DNA from: Orientallactaga sibirica
Taxonomy: Eukaryota > Chordata > Mammalia > Rodentia > Dipodidae
Reading direction: 5' to 3'
Assembly (NCBI GenBank): GCA_036365145.1
Contig: JAEOAD010000030.1
Span: 9,758,001 to 9,822,000, forward strand
DNA: 64,000 nucleotides
Notes under the pieces: model-generated
What the model was told of the DNA's origin: nothing
The model's database searches: none
What the model saw: only the letters and a program-made list of their open reading frames with translations
In this document: one piece after another, positions 36,961 to 49,768 of the stretch
How positions within the stretch are numbered: the stretch's first letter is position 1
Layout: every line of letters starts with the position of its first letter
Position numbers and translations under genes: made by a program

Positions 36961-38761
36961 GTTTTTTTTCTTCAATTATTATTATGGTTTTTATTGACAA
37001 CTTCTATACTTACATATAAGAAAAACCATGATATTTCCCTCCCCTCACCCCATTCCTCTTTAGAACTCCAATCTCCATCATATCCCCTCCTTGTCTCCAT
37101 TAGTCTCTCTTTTAATTTGATGTCAACATCTTTTTCTTCTATTATGAGGGTCTTGCGAAGGTATTGCTAGGCACTGCAAGGTCATGGATATCGAGGCCAA
37201 TTTCTGTCTGGGCAGTTGCATTGTAAGGAGTCGTATCCTTCCTTTGGCTCTTACATTCTTTCCACCCCCTCTTCCGCAATGGACCCTGAGCCTTGGAGGA
37301 TGTGACAGAGATGTTTCAATTCTGGACACTCCTACATCCTTTCTTCTCAGCACTATGTTGCCTTTTGGGTCATCCCAGTGGTAATTGACATCTGAAAAGA
37401 GAAGCCTCTCTAACCAGAAGTGAGAATAGCATTAATATGTGAATATGAACATTAAGTATAGTGCTTTCAGGGCAGCTTGGTGGGAATAATATATACATTT
37501 AGCCTGACAAGAGCGGGCTTTATACCCCTAAGGCTCATGACCACCCGGCCATAGACTTTTGCTTAGTTTTCTCAGTACCAGGTATTTATTCTCTCCCATA
37601 GAGAGGGCCTTCAGTCCAATTATGGAGCAGTTGGTTTCCTCAAGAGCAGACATGCCACTATTGCACCCGTTCGGTCATTGGGCTTGTCTGGCCAAACTTG
37701 AGTTTTCCAGTGTCCACTGTTTTCACTGCTGATGACTTCAGTCTCCCATACGGCTGCATGCAGTGCAGCTTTTTCCAGCTTTCAGTTGGCTGGTCTACAG
37801 GGAGAAGGTTTTCTGCTTAGCACTAGCTTGATTTCTCAGTGACCTTGCCCCTCAGACAAATGACGTCTTCAGCAATAGAGTTGTACCATCTGTTTCTCAA
37901 GGGAAACCAAGGGCCTTGGCAATAGCCTTTAATGTTTTGGAGGCTACTGGGATCTCCTTGGCCAACAACTCACTGGAAGGTATCCCATCCCAGGCACTGA
38001 AAATTTTCTAGTAACAATCTATAGCTTCTGGATGTGCTATTATTCAAAAAAGTAGGTTTACATAAGTCTTACTCAGAATATCTTGAATTTTGATTGACCC
38101 TCCCCATGCCCTTCTTTTACATTCTCTCTTCCCATGACCTCGCTTAGGCCTTTCCCTCCCTTAATCTGTTCTACTTACATATGTGCAATACCATACACTT
38201 AAGTCTTTCCCTCTCCTCCCTCCCTTATAGCCTTTTACCAGCTTACTGGCTTCTGGTACCAATTTTTGGTTCCAGTTCACACACAAGTCTATACATTTGT
38301 AGCTAGGATCCATATATGAGAAAGAACATGTGACATTTGGCTTTCTGAGCCTGTGTTACCTCACTTAGTATAATCCTTTCCAGATCCATCCATTTCCCTG
38401 CAAATTTCATGATTTCATTTTTCTTTACTGCTGAATAGAACTCTATTGTATAAATGTACCACATCTTTATTATCCATTCATCTGTGGAGGGACATCTAGG
38501 CTGGTTCCATTTGCTAGCTATTGTGAATAGAGCAACAATAAACATGGTTGTTCAAGTATCTTTAAGGTAGTGAGAAGAGTCTTTCAGATATATGCCTAGG
38601 AGTGCTATAGCTGGATCATATGGTAAATCAATTTTTAGGTGCCTCAAGAACCTCCACACTGATTTCCACAATGGCAGGACAAGATTACATTCCCACCAAC
38701 TGTGTAGAAATGTTCCTCTTTTTCCACATCCATGCCAACAGTTATTGCCATTTGTTTTCTT

Positions 38762-39035
<274 letters not shown>

Positions 39036-40790
39036 CATTTGTTTTCTTGATGGTAGCCATTCTGACAGGAGTGAGATGGAATCTGAAAGTGGTTTTAATT
39101 TGCATTTCCCTGATGGCTAAGGATGTGGAACACTTTTTTAGATGCTTATATGCCATCTGTATTTCTTCTTCTGAGAACTCTCTATTTAGTTCCATAGCCC
39201 ATTTTTTTTAAACTGGGTTGTTTGATTTCTTATTGTTCTGTTTTTGGAGTTCTTTGTATATTCTGGATATTAATCCTCTGTCAGATGTATAGCTGGCAAA
39301 GATTTTCTCCCATTCTGTAGGTTGTGTCTTTGTTCTACTCACAGTGTACTTTGCTGTACAAAAGCTTTGTAATTACATGGGGTCCCAGTGGTTGATTAGT
39401 AGTTTTATTCCCTGAGCAATTGGGGTTATATTCAGAAAGTCCTTGCCTATGCCAATATGTTGAAGGTTTCCCCTACCTTTTCCTTTAGCAGTTTCAGAGT
39501 TTCAGGTCTGATATTAAGATCCCTGATCCATTTGGACTTGACTCTTGTGCATGGAGAGAGACAAGGATCTATTTTTATCCTTTTACATACAGATATCCAG
39601 TTTTCCCAGTACCACTTGTTAAAGAGGCTATCTTTTCTTCAATGAATAATTTTGGCATTTTTGTCAAAAATCAGGTGGCTGTAGCTGCCTGGATTAACAT
39701 TTGAGTCCTCTATTCTGTTCCATTGATCTACCTGTCTGTCCTTGTGCCAGTACCATGCTGTTTTTCTTACTATGGCTTTGTAATATTACTTAAAATTGGG
39801 TATTGTAATACCACCAGCCTGATTTTTGTTGCATAAAATTGTTTTGGCTATTTGAGTTTTTTTTTTTTTTTTGTGTTTCCAGATGAATTTTAGGATTGTT
39901 TTTCTATTTCTGTGATGAATGCTATTGGGATTTTAATGGGGATTGTATTAAATGTGTAGATTGCTTTTGGTAAGATTGACATTTTTACAGTATTGATTCT
40001 TCCAATCTAGGAGCATGGGTTGTCTTTCCATTCCTTATGTCTTCTGCAATTTCTCGCTTGAGTGTTTTAAAGTTCTCATTGTAGAGATCCTTCACTTCCT
40101 TGGTTAAGTTTATTCCAAGGTATTTTATTTGTTTCTTGAGGCAATTGTGAATGGAAGAGATTCCCCGATTTCATCCTCTGCATGTTTATTGTTAGTGTAT
40201 AGAAAAGCTACTGATCTTGGTGTGTTTATTTTGTATCCTGCTACACTGCTAAAGGTGTTTATCAGCTCTAACAGTTTGCTGGTAGAGTCTTTATGGTCTG
40301 TTATGTATAGAATCATATCATCTGCAAATAATGATAATTTGATCTCTTCCCTTCCAATTTGTATCCTTTTTATGAGTGTCTCTTGCCTTATTGCTATAGC
40401 TCAGACTTCCAGTACTATATTGAATAAAAGTGGAGAAAGTGGACAACCTTGTCTTGTTCCTGAATTTAGTGGAAAAGCTTCAAGTTTTTCCCCATTTAGT
40501 ATTATGTTGGCTGTAGGTTTGTCATAAATAGCTTTTATTATGTTGAGATATGTTCCTTCTATTCTCAGTTTCTGTAATACTTTTACCATGAAGGGATGTT
40601 GGATTTCTGCATCTGCTGACATGACCATGTGATTTTTTCCTTCAGACCATTTATATGGTGTATTACATTTATGGATTTGTGTATGTTGAACCATCCTTGC
40701 ATCTCTGGGATAAAGCCTACTTGGTCAGGGTGAATAATCTTTCTGATATATTCTTGTATTCTGTTTGCCAATACCTTGTTGAGAGTTTTT

Positions 40791-41045
40791 TAAATTTTTT
40801 TTATTATTATTTTATTTTGGAGAGACACACAGAGAGAGGGAGAGGAAGACAGACAGAGATGGGCGTGCCAGCAGTGTCTCAGCTGCTGTGAACAAAATCC
40901 AGATGCATGCGCCCCCCTGTGGGCACGTGCAGCATTGCGCCCTTGCATCACTTTGCATCTGGCTAAACGTGGGACCTGGAGGTTGGAACTGATCTTCTTA
41001 GGCTTAGCAGGCAGGCGCCTTAACCACTAAGCCATCTCTCCAGCC
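40791..41045 (-). mobile_element. DIP-type SINE (long subtype)
   Basis: Well preserved; gatgggcgtgccagcagtgt, gtgggcacgtgcagcattgc, ccactaagccatctctccag. The 17-bp duplication ccttgttgaga(g/a)ttttt is at 40774-40790 and 41046-41062 with one mismatch. It is absent from unit 1, because it lies beyond the duplicated segment. Confidence 0.95.
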
Positions 41046-42627
41046 CCTTGTTGAGAATTTTTGCATCTATGTTCCTGAGGGAGATTGGTCTGTAATTTTC
41101 TATTTTGGTCTGTCTTTGTCCAGTTTTGGTATCAGGGTGATGCTGGCTTCACAGAAGGAATTTGGTAGAATTCCTTCCTTTTTTATTTTATGGAAAAGTT
41201 TGAGAAGCATTGGTGTTAGTTCTTCCATGAATGTCTGATAAAATTCACCAGTGAATCCATTTGGGCCTGGACTTTTTTTAGTTGGGAGACTTTTTATAAC
41301 TGCTTGGATCTCTGTAGTTGTTATAGGTCTATTTAAACGGTTTATCTCATCTTGATTTAAATTTGGTAGGTCATATGAATCAAGGAAATCATGTATTTCT
41401 TTCAGGTTTTCAAACTTAGAGGCATATATATATAATATTCGTATGATTGTCTGAATTTCTTTGGTATCTGTTGTGATGTTGCCTTTTTCATCTCTAATTT
41501 TATTAATGTTTATATCTTTTCTGTTTCTTTTGGTCAAATTTGTTAAGGGTTTATAAATCTTGTTTATCCTTTCAAAGAACGAACTCTTTGTTTCATTGAT
41601 TCTTTTGATTGTTTTTTTTTTTTGTTTCCATTTCATTAATTTCTGCCCTAATCTTTATTATTTCTTCCCATCTACTGATTTTTGGTTTGCCTTTTTCTTC
41701 TCTTTCCAAGGCCTTAAGGTGGAGCAGTAAACTGTTTACTTGCAAAGTCTCCAATTTCTTAATACAGTGACTTAGACCCATAAATTTCCTTCTTAGGACT
41801 GCCTTCTTTGTGTCTCAAAGGTTTTGGTATGTTTTATTCTCATCATCATTTGATTCTTGAATTTATTGGTTTCCTTTTGAATTTCTTCAATGACCTATTT
41901 ATCATTTAATAGTGTACTGTTTAGTCTCCATGAATTTCTGCATGCTCTGTAGTTTTTCTTGTTGCTGATTTGTAGTTTAATCCCATTGTGGTTAGAGTAC
42001 AAAGGGTTATTTCAATCTTCCTATATTTGTTGTGATTTTGTCCTAATATATGGTCTGTTTTGGAGTATGTTTCATGTACTGCCGAGAAACATATATATTC
42101 TGCAGCATTTGGATGGAATTTTCTATAGGTATCTGTTAGGTCCATGTGTTTGATGAGATCATTTAATCCAGATGTCTCTCTGTTTATTTTTTGTCATGAT
42201 GACCTGTCAGTTGATGAAAGTAGGATATTGACATCACCCACTACAATTGTGTTTGGTGTTATCTTAAGTCTAATAGTGTTTGATGAAATTGGGAGCCCCC
42301 ATGTTAGATGCATATACATTTAGGATTGTAATGTCCTCCTGTTGGAGGGTTCCTTTAATCAGTATAAAGTGACCTTCATTATCATTCTTTGCTTATGTTG
42401 GTTTGAAGTCTATCTTGTTAGCTATTAGGATAGTACCCCCTGCTTGTTTCCTAGGCCGATTTGCTTGAAGTACCATTTTCTATCCTTTCACCTTAAGAGA
42501 GTGTCTATTTTTTTTTTTTATTAAGACATGGGTTTCCTGGAGGCAATAACCAGCAGGATCCTGCCCTTTAATCCAGTCTTTAAATTTGTGTGTTTTGGCT
42601 GGGGCACTGAGGCCATTGATATTAACA

Positions 42628-43000
42628 GGTATTATGAAAAGGCATATGTTTCTTCTTGCTATTCTACTTGTTTTGTAGTGATTCTCAATTTCCCTTTACT
42701 CTCTTGTTTTAACTGTTATTTGAGTATGGTTGACAGTGTTATCTTTCAGAACTTGGAATACATCATTCCAAGCCCTTCTGGTTTTTAAAGTTTGTGTTGA
42801 GTAATCTGCTGTGATCCTGATAGGCTTGCCAGGTGTAACTCTTGTACTCCAATCCACCTGCAGAAGTAATCCTAAATCTTGAGTTTGTCTGCTATTAAGT
42901 GTTATTATTGAAAGGTATATGTTTATTCTCACTATTCTTCTTGTTTTGTAGTGCTTCCCACTTTCCCTTTACTCTCTTGTTTTAACTGTTGAGGATGGTT
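42628..43000. repeat. Direct repeat (about 100 bp) within LINE-1 copy C
   Basis: About 42628-42733 and 42902-43000 share attat-gaaaggcatatgttt, ctacttgttttgtagtg, ccctttactctcttg and ttttaactgtt in order, with an offset of about 272 bp. The end of ORF1 lies between the copies. Confidence 0.75.
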
Positions 43001-43574
43001 TATTTTTTTGTTACCTTTTTCCTGTTACCTCAGTGTGCATTCCTTCAAGTATTTTATGTTGAGCTGATTGGCATTTCTATATTTTGCTAATTTCTCCTTC
43101 AATTTTTCTTTCTCTGTTTTTGTGGACAGTTATCTCTAAAATGGCATCTCTGTGATCCTGAATTGCCTTTATAGGTGATTGTCTTTCAATGTATTTTCTT
43201 TGGTTTGCATGTTAGTAGTTTAATTATAACATGGCAAGGAGATGTTTTGTCTTTTTGGTGTTCTAAAAGCTTCTTGTATCTGCATTGGCATTTCTTTGCT
43301 AATTTGGGGAAATTTTTCTTCTCTGTTTTTGTTGAAAATGCCCCTCAATTGAAATTGTCCTCTTTCTACTATACCCTGGATTCTTATGTTTGATCATTTC
43401 ATAGTGTCCAGGATATCTTGAAATTCCCATTTCTACCTTCCCATTAGCTTGTCTTTCTCTTTGTTGCATTGTATTAGATCTGCCACCTGACTTGATACTC
43501 AAGTTTCATTTTTGAATTAAAAAGCTTATTTGAAGTGTTCTAACAAATACATTAGGTATGTGATAATACATAGG

Positions 43575-43795
43575 ACAGAGAGAGAAGAGAAAACACACAC
43601 AGACATATATGACAAAGTCTCATGGTGTAGCTCAAACTGTCTGTAAACCTTCAGTCTCTTGATTGATGGGATTATAGATGTGGATCACACTGTCTGACTC
43701 CCATATATTTGTTTATTTCAGTACTAACAGTTGAACCCAGAGGATCTTGCATGCCAGACAAATGCTCTACCAACTGAGATATAACTTCAGCCCTA
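43575..43795 (-). mobile_element. B4/ID-B1-type SINE
   Basis: Reverse complement of a B1 plus tRNA-like hybrid: caaagtctcatggtgtagct, gattgatgggattatagatg, ttgaacccagaggatcttgc, aaatgctctaccaactgaga. Confidence 0.65.
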
Positions 43796-44920
43796 TTTTC
43801 ATCTAATTTTTAAATATCATAATATTGTAAAAGTTTTACTTCACTCAGTTTTTATGTTATGTGTAATGTGTCTTCATCAAGTGATGTTAATTTTCTGTTC
43901 ATAGCCTTTTCCTTCCCCAGTTTCCTGACTTTGGCCTCTAGAATATGTCAGCAAAAACAGAGTTTGTTTACCAAGGGCAGAGATGTCAAGACCTGGATGA
44001 GATTTGTGGCAAAGATGGAAGAGTTGGGGACACTTCACAGGTGCTTGCCTAGGTCATTTGGGTGTTAGGAACCTACTCACCATATCTGGAAATATGTATC
44101 AAGACCCTAGAGGCTGGGAAAGTGAGTTGATAGTGATGAATCTTGTGTAATGAGAACTTTGAGTTTGACTGTCAAAGGAGTGTTTGGGGAGATATTTAGC
44201 TGATAGCAGGGAATCAAGATTTATAGGTCCAGGGGAAAGAAATGAGATGGCAAGAAGTATTTGTAAAACATTCAGTCAGGGGTGTTAAGACAAAGCATCA
44301 GATGTTTTGGACTTTGCTGGTGAGTTTATGACTATGAAGGAAGGGTGATTGGAGTGAAATCCTGGAAATAGACTATACAAAATGGGCAGAGGTGTAGCCA
44401 AGTTGTCAGAGAGCCAGGGGATAATGCCAATCACAATCAGGATGGAATTGCTTAAGAGGAGGGAAAGGACAACAGTGTCCAAACAAGAAATCACATAAAA
44501 ACTTAAAATGGATTTGACATTGATATTAACAAAAAGAAAATGTACGTATATGTAATTAGGAGTGAACACCAAAAAAGAATAGGAAAATAAGGGTCAACAT
44601 AACTAGCATTAGTAATAAGCACTCAAAAGTCTAGGAAATGAGAGGATCTAAAATTCAAATGATCCAATTTTTGGGTCTGGAGTCATCAATGAATAAAGTC
44701 TGCTGATCTCCCTGACCCTGTGTCATCTATTTACCCTTCACTGTCCCCTTGGTTACCACTAGCTATCTTTGGTAGATTTAATTTTAAAAAGCAGTTTCTA
44801 CATCTTACTGGCAGATTTCAATCCAAATCTTTGTAGTTGTTTAATTGGCCTATACCAAGTGAGAACACTGAGCCACAATGAACAGAACAAATTGTTCCTT
44901 ACCTTACAGAGCTTACATTT
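43796..44920. other. Unique sequence, no feature seen
   Basis: No repeat or gene recognised. Confidence 0.5.
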
Positions 44921-45140
44921 CTTTTTAAAAATTGTTATTGATATATTTGAGAGATAGAGAAAGGCAGAGAGAGAAGAGAGAGAGAAATAATAGGCACATC
45001 AGGGCCTCCAGCCACTGCAAACTAACTCCAAATGCATGTGCCACCATGTGCATCTGGCTTGCCTGGGTACTAGGGAATCGAATCTGGGTTCTTAGGCTTC
45101 ACAGGTAGCACCTTAGCTGCTAAGCCATCTCTCTAGACCA
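44921..45140 (-). mobile_element. DIP-type SINE
   Basis: gagagatagagaaaggcaga, cagccactgcaaactaactc, gtgcatctggcttgcctggg, ctgctaagccatctctctag. Confidence 0.85.
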
Positions 45141-45348
45141 ATTTTAAAATATTTTTATTTATTTATTTGAGAAAGAGAATGAAAATGAATGTATGAGAGC
45201 AACAGGGCCTCTCCTGCCACTGTAAATGAACTCCATCCAGATGAATGTGCCACTTTGTGTGCCTGGCACATGTGTACTAGGGAATTGAACCTGGGCCATC
45301 AGGCTTTTCTAGTAAACACCTTTAACCACTGACCCATCTCCCCAGCCC
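45141..45348 (-). mobile_element. DIP-type SINE (diverged), adjacent to the previous
   Basis: tatttttatttatttatttg, cctgccactgtaaatgaact, gggaattgaacctgggccat, accactgacccatctcccca. Same orientation as its neighbour. Confidence 0.8.
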
Positions 45349-46894
45349 TAAACTAAAGTTTTAAATAAAGAAAATTTCAAAGTCAAAATTCTTACATCTT
45401 ACCATTTATGATTACACATCTAAAGTCAATGGCACAATTGAATTAGGTTACAAAGATCTAATTAGAACTCCTATGTGATATATAAAGATCAAAGATGCAA
45501 ATTATTCTTAAGCCTGATTTAAGAATTTTTGTACTATAAAGTGGATTTGCTTTAGCATTTCTTTAATTATGAACTTTCCTAGATTGCATACTGGGGTCCC
45601 AAAGATGGGTTGACTTGGTGTACCATGACCCATAAACATAACATGATTATCTGAGGTGGCCTGGGAACTAGAACTAGAGCCAAAGACCCAGAGGTCACAT
45701 ATAAACAAAACTTTCCATAGTGCAGTTGGGCATTCTGAGCTTGACTTTCACACAACTGTACTCACCTGTTTTCTTCCAAAAGGATTGGGTTCACAATATG
45801 CCATTTGCTCACTTAAGCCTTCCCTTCATGACCATTCAGTATCATTACCTGAATTGAATGAAGACATTACCTAACTGCCCCTTCTGTTCCTGCTGTATTT
45901 ATCACCTGATTTGATTCTGTGAGGCCACTGTCTGGTTCTTCTGTGTCTGGCTGCTTGGCCACTGGATACTGTCACTTCCCTGGAAGGTCTGCTGTCAAAA
46001 GTAGCTGAGACAAGCAGTAGCTCTCTTCCCCAAAGAATTATCAACACACCCCCATTGGTTCATATGAACAGTGAACATGTTTTCAAGAATTAAATGTGAT
46101 TCAAACTTACTTTCCAGAAAATTCTCAGCTGACCCCTTTCTTCAGATTTTGTCACTGGCTCTTTTGCTTTAAACCTTCAGTGGCTTGCATTGTACTTGGA
46201 ATAGATTATAAAACTTTGAACATGGCCAGCAAGTCCCTGCACGATCTGCTCCTCTTTCCTCCATGACCTCATCACCCACGTCTCTTGTTAAGTTTCAGTA
46301 CCAGCCACACTGGCCTTCTTTCATTTCTTCCAATACAAGAAACCAAGACTCATTTTCACCTCAGGGCTTTCAGGGCTTTTGCACAGGCTATTCCTATGGC
46401 TCTAAATACTATTTCCTTCACTGTTTGGGTAGCTTTTCATGCTATAGGCCATAGCTCAACTGTCATGCCCCATAGAGGTTACATTTCTTCCCAGAACTTA
46501 GTATAATTTAGCTGGATGGGGCCTGTGTTCTATCTACTAAACAGCCATCACAGTGCTAACATGTACTAATTAAACAATCAAAAATTATCTGCTCAGTGCA
46601 TGGGAATCACGATTGCCACAGCTATCACATTAGCATTAAGTAATAACTATTAACAATCATTTGTATAACCATTTTGGGCTATGAGAGGTATGGCTAATAG
46701 TTGACTTGAGATACCTAAATGTCAGTAACTTGTATTTATTAAATATTTTTAAAAATCATCATTACAGTTCTTTATACATTTACACTTTTCTAGCTTATAA
46801 AGCTGCAGTTTTTCTGTTCTTAGCAGTCTTCATACCTATAGAAGAGAGACATTTTAGCAAATGTGCCCCTTTTGGGGGAAGCATCCTAACTTTT
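45349..46894. other. Unique sequence, no feature seen
   Basis: No repeat recognised; the short frames near 46263-46506 have no support as exons. Confidence 0.45.
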
Positions 46895-47135
46895 ATTTTT
46901 TAAAATATCTTTATTTGTAAGGAGACACACACGTGGGTGGGGGGAGAGAAAGGGAATGGATGAATGAATGAATGAAGAATGAGAATGGGTGAGCTAGGGC
47001 CTCTTGCCAGTGCAAATGAACTGTAGGTGCTTACTCCACTTTGTGTATCTGACTTTTTTTTTGTGGGAATTGAACTAGGGGGACTTGAACTTTGCAAGAA
47101 AGAACCTTTAGCAGCTGGGCCATCTCTCCGGCCAT
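46895..47135 (-). mobile_element. DIP-type SINE (diverged)
   Basis: aaatatctttatttgtaagg, a GAAT-rich stretch near 46958-46980, cttgccagtgcaaatgaact, and the end ctgggccatctctccggcc. Confidence 0.75.
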
Positions 47136-47183
47136 TTTTTAACTTAAAAAAAATTTTTTTAATTTATTTAAGAGAGAAAAAGG

Positions 47184-47228
<45 letters not shown>

Positions 47229-47385
47229 AGAATGGGTGTGCCAGGGCTTCCTGCCTTTGCAAAGGAACTCCAGATGTATGTACCACTTAGGACATTTGGC
47301 TTTATGTATGTTCTGGGGAGTTGATCCAGGGCCATCAGGCTTGGCAAGCAAGCACCTTTAACTACTGAGCCATTTCTCTAGCCTC
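47136..47385 (-). mobile_element. DIP-type SINE with (TG)n
   Basis: A long (TG)n at about 47184-47225 replaces the usual GA-rich stretch. Then gagaatgggtgtgccagggc, tgcaaaggaactccagatgt, gttgatccagggccatcagg, ctgagccatttctctagcc. Confidence 0.85.
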
Positions 47386-48039
47386 CCCCATCCTAACTTT
47401 TCAGACAAGGTCACTGAACATTAGCTAATTTGTCGACAGTAGTAAATATTGCTATAAGTTCCATATGAGGCTTGCAGCTATTTATTTATTAAACCTGGTA
47501 TCCTACATAGATGATCTTGGCTATGGGTTACAGATGGCAGCCTAATGATACTGAAAGATTAGGGCTCTACTTTCAGATTCTATTCTGCCAGTCAGTTTCT
47601 CCCTGGTTCCCTAAGAATGTTGATGCTCCCCCAACCAAAAGAAAAAAAAAGGAAAGAAAGGATAAGAAAAGAAAGGAAGGAAGGAAGAATCCAATAGCCC
47701 TGGATTCTGCAGGGACTTCAGGAATCTTAACCCTTTAGAACCCACAGCATGATGACAGCATGCCTTTACAAATGGTATAATATCCCTTCCTCTGCATCCT
47801 GTCTCCCATTAATCTGGAATGCTATCTTTAAAATGATTTTGAATGTTGCCTTGTCACATATGTATAATGCTTAACCGTGAAGTAACATACCACGTTCAAA
47901 GGCCATCAGATTTATATTTGTTGTTGATTATACAGCACGACAAGCATTTTTGAAAACCCAAATTGGGAGCGATGTGGAAAAAAAAAATGGCAGTGTTGGA
48001 GTGTGGATGGGATGGGCCTTGGTGAGGCTGGGCGCCTTT
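47386..48039. other. Sequence upstream of the CpG island
   Basis: Mostly unique, with a purine-rich GAAA/GGAA stretch at about 47639-47690. No gene seen. Confidence 0.5.
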
Positions 48040-49343
48040 AACTAGGCGTGACCTGGACGTCCTGGGCCCAGAGCCCGGCCAGCGGCGTATCGCCCTCTCC
48101 TCCCGCGCGGCGCACTGTGCTCCTTGAGCCATTGGTGGTTGGACCAGAAACAATTCTGCTGAGCCTAGCAGGGCCGTGGACCCCAATGCAGCCAGGCCGG
48201 CTGGGAGTGACTTCCACCCGGGATCCAGGAGCAGGCGGAGTGGACCCGCATCCCGGCGTTCGTCACGCTCCGACAAGCCGGCGGTGGCGCCCCCGCCCGG
48301 CGGCTCGGGTTTCCTCAGGACTCGGCCCACCTGCGCCAGGCAGGGCGCCGCCGACCTGCCGGTTCCCACGGAGGCTCGCTCCCGGGACCTAGGGGACGGC
48401 CCAGCCTCAAAATATGTAAATGTCCCAGCGCTGTCTCCAGGCGGGGGTGGCCCCCGTGGTCCCTGCGCCGCCGACGCTAGGGCTTTTTCCCCCGGTGGAA
48501 ATGCGAAGCCCGCCGGGGTCTGGACTCTGACTCCTCGCCGCCAGGTTATTAGCATGACACTGGGAGGCTGTCGCGCTTCCGGTCCTCCCGTCGCCGGGCT
48601 GCGCGTTGGCCACCCAGCCGCCGCAGCTCCGCGCGGGGCTCCACCCGCGTCCTCTGCAGCCCGGGCTCCCGGCGCCGCCGCGGCCAGGAAGTAGGAGCAT
48701 GCCCGCGGCGGGGGGCCCCCGCGTGCCGACGCGCGCCCCGACCCACCTGCTCCCCCGCGCGCCCGCACGCCGCCGCCAACCTTGGGAGAAGGAAGCCTGA
48801 CGCGGCGGCGCCGCGGTTGCTCGCGCCCAGCGTGCTCTTCCGGGACTCCGCAGGAGCGCCCGCCCTCCGGGTCGCCGCCGAGATCCGCACCGCCCGCCGC
48901 GGTCCCCGCGCTCCCTTCATTGGAGCCTCTGGAATGAAGACGGCCTCCGGAGCACTGCGGGAGAGGCGGTGGCGGAGGCGGTCCGCGCCGGGGACCGCGG
49001 GCCTCGCGGCTGATAGGCCCGGGGGTACACGGCTTGGACACCGTCCCCTCCGCGCCGCCCGCTGAGCCTCTTCGTGCAGCTGGGACTGCCGCCGCCCGCC
49101 CGCTTTCAAGGGTGTGCGATCCCGGGTCACAGCCCCCTCCCCGGAGGCCTGGGCTCCCTCATTTGTTTGGGTCTTTTGTGTGGTGGCGCACAGTTGGCTA
49201 AGCACTCCTGCGCTGAATCGGGCCATTGTCTGCGCTCCCATCGCCTTCACGCGGCGAGTCTCGGCGCCCCCACCCCGCCCGCCCCTCCCGGCCGGGAGCC
49301 TCCGAACGTGCCTCCCCCTACCCCCGCCCGAGGAATCTGGAAG

Positions 49344-49350
49344 CTATAAG
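49344..49350 (+). promoter_or_regulatory. TATA-like element
   Basis: ctataag, about 253 bases before the STOX2 start codon, the only TATA-like word in the GC-rich 3' part of the island. It may or may not be used. Confidence 0.3.
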
Positions 49351-49365
49351 CAGGGTGGATTTCAA

Positions 49366-49497
49366 ATGAAGTGGAATGCATTGTGGGACGTGTGTAAAAC
49401 CCGAGCCTTCGCCGTGGGGGTGTGGGGGGGCGTGGGGAGGGCCGGACCCGCCGCTGGCGGTGTAGACGCCGACGACGACAAGGGGCTGGGAAAATGA
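49366..49497 (+). other. Upstream ORF 1 of STOX2 (43 codons)
   Basis: ATG at 49366, TGA at 49495-49497. The peptide starts MKWNALWDVCKTRAFAV and has an acidic DADDDK near its end. Its stop overlaps the next ATG (ATGA). It counts only if transcription starts upstream of 49366. Confidence 0.4.
49375..49388 (+). promoter_or_regulatory. Possible ZNF143/THAP11-type site
   Basis: aatgcattgtggga resembles half of the SBS-type motif found in many CpG promoters. The match is partial. Confidence 0.25.
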
Positions 49498-49538
49498 GCG
49501 CAGAGTCCTCCCCGGTCGTGCCCGCCGTAGACGGATGA
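49494..49538 (+). other. Upstream ORF 2 of STOX2 (14 codons)
   Basis: ATG at 49494 overlaps the TGA of uORF 1; peptide MSAESSPVVPAVDG; its TGA at 49536-49538 overlaps the next ATG in the same way. Confidence 0.4.
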
Positions 49539-49564
49539 AGCAGCGCGCTGTGCCCCGGCGCTGA
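49535..49564 (+). other. Upstream ORF 3 of STOX2 (9 codons)
   Basis: ATG at 49535, peptide MKQRAVPRR, TGA at 49562-49564, 38 bases before the STOX2 start. Close spacing would disfavour efficient reinitiation at the main start after this short ORF, but leaky scanning is possible. Confidence 0.4.
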
Positions 49565-49602
49565 GGGTCCCGCGATCGGGGCAGCAGGTCGCCCTCCCCA
49601 CC

Positions 49603-49768
49603 ATGAAGAAGACCCGGAGCACAACCTTGCGGCGAGCCTGGCCTAGCTCGGATTTCTCAGACCGGGCCTCGGACCGCATGAGGTCCCGCAGCGAGAAGGA
49701 CTACCGCCTGCACAAGCGCTTCCCCGCGGCCTTCGCGCCCCAGGCTTCGCGCGGCTACATGACATCAG
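49603..49768 (+). CDS. STOX2: STOX2 first coding exon (partial CDS)
   Basis: Storkhead box 2 is a nuclear winged-helix-domain protein related to STOX1 (a gene linked to pre-eclampsia); its biochemical targets are poorly defined. This exon encodes 55 codons and the first base of codon 56. The N-terminus MKKTRSTTLRRAWPSSDFSD and the end FAPQASRGYMTS match STOX2 as I remember it; the winged-helix (storkhead) domain lies in later exons outside the window. The ATG has a good context (caccatga). The exon ends tcag|gttggt, a GT donor at 49769-49770, phase 1. The segment is rich in Arg, Ser and Lys. Its GC-rich codon use reflects the CpG island. It lies at the end of the island, 38 bases after uORF 3. 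Confidence 0.93.

Noticed and set aside
48176..48694. 172-codon plus-strand frame before STOX2 exon 1
   Set aside because: Same GC-rich composition effect; no recognisable domain or splice context.
47896..49250. Long minus-strand frames of 381 and 233 codons across the CpG island
   Set aside because: The sequence is very GC-rich, where stops are rare in all frames; overlapping long frames occur on both strands, the translations are low-complexity Arg/Ala/Gly/Pro, and no domain is recognisable.
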